Shown here in pieces: positions 5,277-6,547 of a stretch of DNA of 6,547 nt; position 1 is the stretch's first letter; the number at the start of each line of letters is the position of its first letter. The DNA comes from Chloroflexota bacterium. Its GTDB lineage: Bacteria > Chloroflexota > Anaerolineae > Anaerolineales > UBA11858. The notes under the pieces were generated by a model. The model was not told the origin of the DNA. It searched no databases and saw only the letters and a list, made by a program, of their open reading frames with translations. Where the stretch lies: contig DAOUWT010000153.1 in assembly GCA_030666985.1 (NCBI GenBank), forward strand, positions 1 through 6,547. The letters are read 5' to 3'. The position numbers were made by a program, and so were the translations under genes.

Positions 5277-5855
5277 ATGGATAAAAAAAAGATTATCGGT
5301 ATTTTGGGAATAATATTATTGTTAATGGGGGTGTTAGGGTATTTGGGGTATGAGTTATTTTTACAAAAAAAAGAGACTAGACAACAAGAAAACAAAGAAA
5401 AAAAAATTAAAGCAAGCAGGGTGTTGCCCGATAAAAAGAAATATGATCCGGCAAAGTATGTTGCTCCATTAAAATCCAATCAAGAAACAGAGAGTGTGTT
5501 TTCAGATAAAGCTCAAGTAAAAGGAATGGTTGGCGAGTGGTTGGATGGGAAAGTAATGGTAGTGGTGGGAGAAAAGGAATATGAAGTAATTGTACCAAAT
5601 CAAGTGTATTTAAAATGTATTCCAGAGATTTGGACAGATAAAAACGGAGTGACGGTTAAGGCTAAAGAAGTGTTTATTGATTTTAAAAAAGCCAGTAAAG
5701 GGGTGTTGACGGGTTTTGAAGAAGTTAAGTTATTAATTCCAAATAATAGCGATATTTTAATTCAGGTTAAGGTTGAAGGGGAGAAGATTATGACTGCCGA
5801 GATGATAGTCGGTTATGGATGTGAAGAAAAAAGAGAATTAAAAATAGATATATGA
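5277..5855 (+). CDS. Membrane-anchored protein of unknown function
   Basis: This 192-residue protein is not one I recognise. It has a lysine-rich cytoplasmic start (MDKKK), one membrane segment at about 6-29 (IIGILGIILLLMGVLGYLGY), then a charged Lys/Glu/Gln-rich stretch (about 30-48) and an outer domain to the end. The outer domain alternates hydrophobic and charged residues (GKVMVVVGEKEYEVIVP, then GVTVKAKEVFIDF, then ILIQVKVEGEKIMTAEMIV) as in a small beta barrel or sandwich. Two Cys (114, 182) could pair. No lipobox follows the membrane segment, so it is probably a signal anchor. It starts 17 nt after the lipoprotein stop with no clear Shine-Dalgarno, and its stop TGA overlaps the next start as ATGA, so the three genes are likely one transcript. 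DNA is strongly A/T-rich. Confidence 0.78.
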   Translation: MDKKKIIGILGIILLLMGVLGYLGYELFLQKKETRQQENKEKKIKASRVLPDKKKYDPAKYVAPLKSNQETESVFSDKAQVKGMVGEWLDGKVMVVVGEKEYEVIVPNQVYLKCIPEIWTDKNGVTVKAKEVFIDFKKASKGVLTGFEEVKLLIPNNSDILIQVKVEGEKIMTAEMIVGYGCEEKRELKIDI

Positions 5856-6547
5856 AAAAAATAAAAGTTTTGCTTGTTTTTTTATTTATGTCAGGATTGT
5901 ATTTGTTTGGTGTGCAGAGTTTAGTCAAGGCTCAAATATGTGATTTAGAGGGTGTTTCACCGATTTATTGCGCTTGCGCTTGCAATGTGTTGTGCCATGA
6001 TTGTTCCGGACAAGCTCAGTTGTGTGAGTGGAATTTGTATACATGTGATAATCCTTTTGGAATACCTGATCATCGTAATTGTGATGAGGTGGATTGTGTG
6101 CATGGGCCAAAGACAAGTTGTAGTATTTATGAGTGTTATGGGGAGGAGGAGTGTGTGGGTACTTGTCCGTCACCGTATAATCCATGCATAAATATTTGCG
6201 ATGTTCCACCTGATGAAGGTGGAGATGGTGGAGATGGTGGAGATGACGGTGAAGAAGACTTAATTGCTTGTTATGAAGATTGCTCCGGTGGAGGAACATG
6301 TGTGGAAGGTACCAGTTGTATTGATGGTTTATGCAAGAATTCTTTTTGTCCGAGTGAAACCAATTGTGTTTGTCCTGTTGGATCTACCGGGAATGTAACC
6401 GGAACAGTGTATTTGTTGGGTAGTGGGGCAGAAACTGGAATAGTGGGGAATATATGTACTTTGACGGGTGGGGAGGCTTTGCCCGGAAAGCCGGGAGGAG
6501 GATCTGAAGTGAGCGTGTTTTATGGTGGAGGAGGAGTAATCACTCAA
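5852..6547 (+). CDS. Cys-rich secreted protein, 3' end outside the window
   Basis: An open frame of 232 codons that has no stop before the right edge, so the protein is longer. Residues 1-28 are a signal peptide (MKKIKVLLVFLFMSGLYLFG core, likely cut after LVKA). The mature part is packed with cysteines: 16 between residues 30 and 116, including CACACNVLC, then a Gly/Asp linker (121-136) with three GGD repeats, then eight Cys in 140-174 spaced like EGF or Dickkopf-type disulfide knots (GTCVEGTSCIDGLC). From about 180 the sequence changes to a glycine-rich, beta-like segment (GNVTGTVYLLGSG) that may begin a carboxypeptidase-regulatory-like sandwich. The even Cys number in each block fits disulfides in a secreted protein; metal binding by CACAC is an alternative. 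The ATG shares bases with the preceding stop (ATGA), so translation is probably coupled. No family is recognised. Confidence 0.8.
   Translation, partial: MKKIKVLLVFLFMSGLYLFGVQSLVKAQICDLEGVSPIYCACACNVLCHDCSGQAQLCEWNLYTCDNPFGIPDHRNCDEVDCVHGPKTSCSIYECYGEEECVGTCPSPYNPCINICDVPPDEGGDGGDGGDDGEEDLIACYEDCSGGGTCVEGTSCIDGLCKNSFCPSETNCVCPVGSTGNVTGTVYLLGSGAETGIVGNICTLTGGEALPGKPGGGSEVSVFYGGGGVITQ
6218..6244 (+). repeat. Three 9-nt repeats coding Gly-Gly-Asp
   Basis: GGTGGAGAT occurs three times in a row, in frame, coding residues 123-131 of the Cys-rich protein. It forms an acidic flexible linker between two cysteine blocks and is a likely site of length change by slippage. Confidence 0.85.

Noticed and set aside
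5925..6299. Minus-strand frame rich in His
   Set aside because: Antisense of the Cys-rich gene; His and Asn runs come from reversed Gly/Asp and Cys codons, and the plus-strand frame has a signal peptide and a coupled start.

Overview
The window looks like an accessory stretch of a bacterial chromosome. The left two thirds most resemble Chloroflexota (Anaerolineae-like): there are lipoproteins with Thr/Pro-rich linkers, a bacterial SH3 domain, PIN and BrnT toxin-antitoxin modules, and heptanucleotide tandem arrays between genes. This placement is an inference from protein style; no rRNA or tRNA gene is visible. From about 4.33 kb rightward the DNA becomes clearly A/T-rich on the coding strand (hand count: 46 G/C in 4201-4260 against 17 G/C in 5281-5340). 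The proteins there are small, membrane-anchored or secreted and recall candidate-phylum (CPR) genomes, so that segment may have a different origin.

Left block, all on the minus strand, in transcription order (right to left): BrnT toxin (3730-3440) overlapping a BrnA-like antitoxin (3462-3196); a two-domain family 2 glycosyltransferase (3083-2064); a VapB-like antitoxin (1873-1604) overlapping a PIN-domain VapC-like toxin (1616-1149); a lipoprotein with SH3b and fibronectin-III-like domains (1149-334) whose start codon overlaps the toxin stop; and the first 42 codons of a GalE-like sugar nucleotide epimerase (126-1). Glycosyltransferase and epimerase suggest a surface polysaccharide neighbourhood into which two toxin-antitoxin modules have settled.

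Two structural signals stand out. A 53-bp exact direct repeat brackets the BrnT/antitoxin pair. One copy is the start of the glycosyltransferase gene and the other is an orphan fragment of it 811 bp upstream, so the toxin-antitoxin unit appears to have been inserted or recombined in front of the glycosyltransferase. Second, the gaps at 151-333 and 1995-2043 hold period-7 arrays of three different unit types.

Right block, plus strand: a diverged promoter region with a large imperfect palindrome (3984-4026), then three tightly packed genes: a lipoprotein with a Ca-loop-like motif (4078-5259), a single-pass membrane-anchored protein (5277-5855), and a Cys-rich secreted protein that starts inside the previous stop (ATGA) and runs off the window (5852-6547). 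All three are predicted to act outside the cytoplasm and none has a function I can name.
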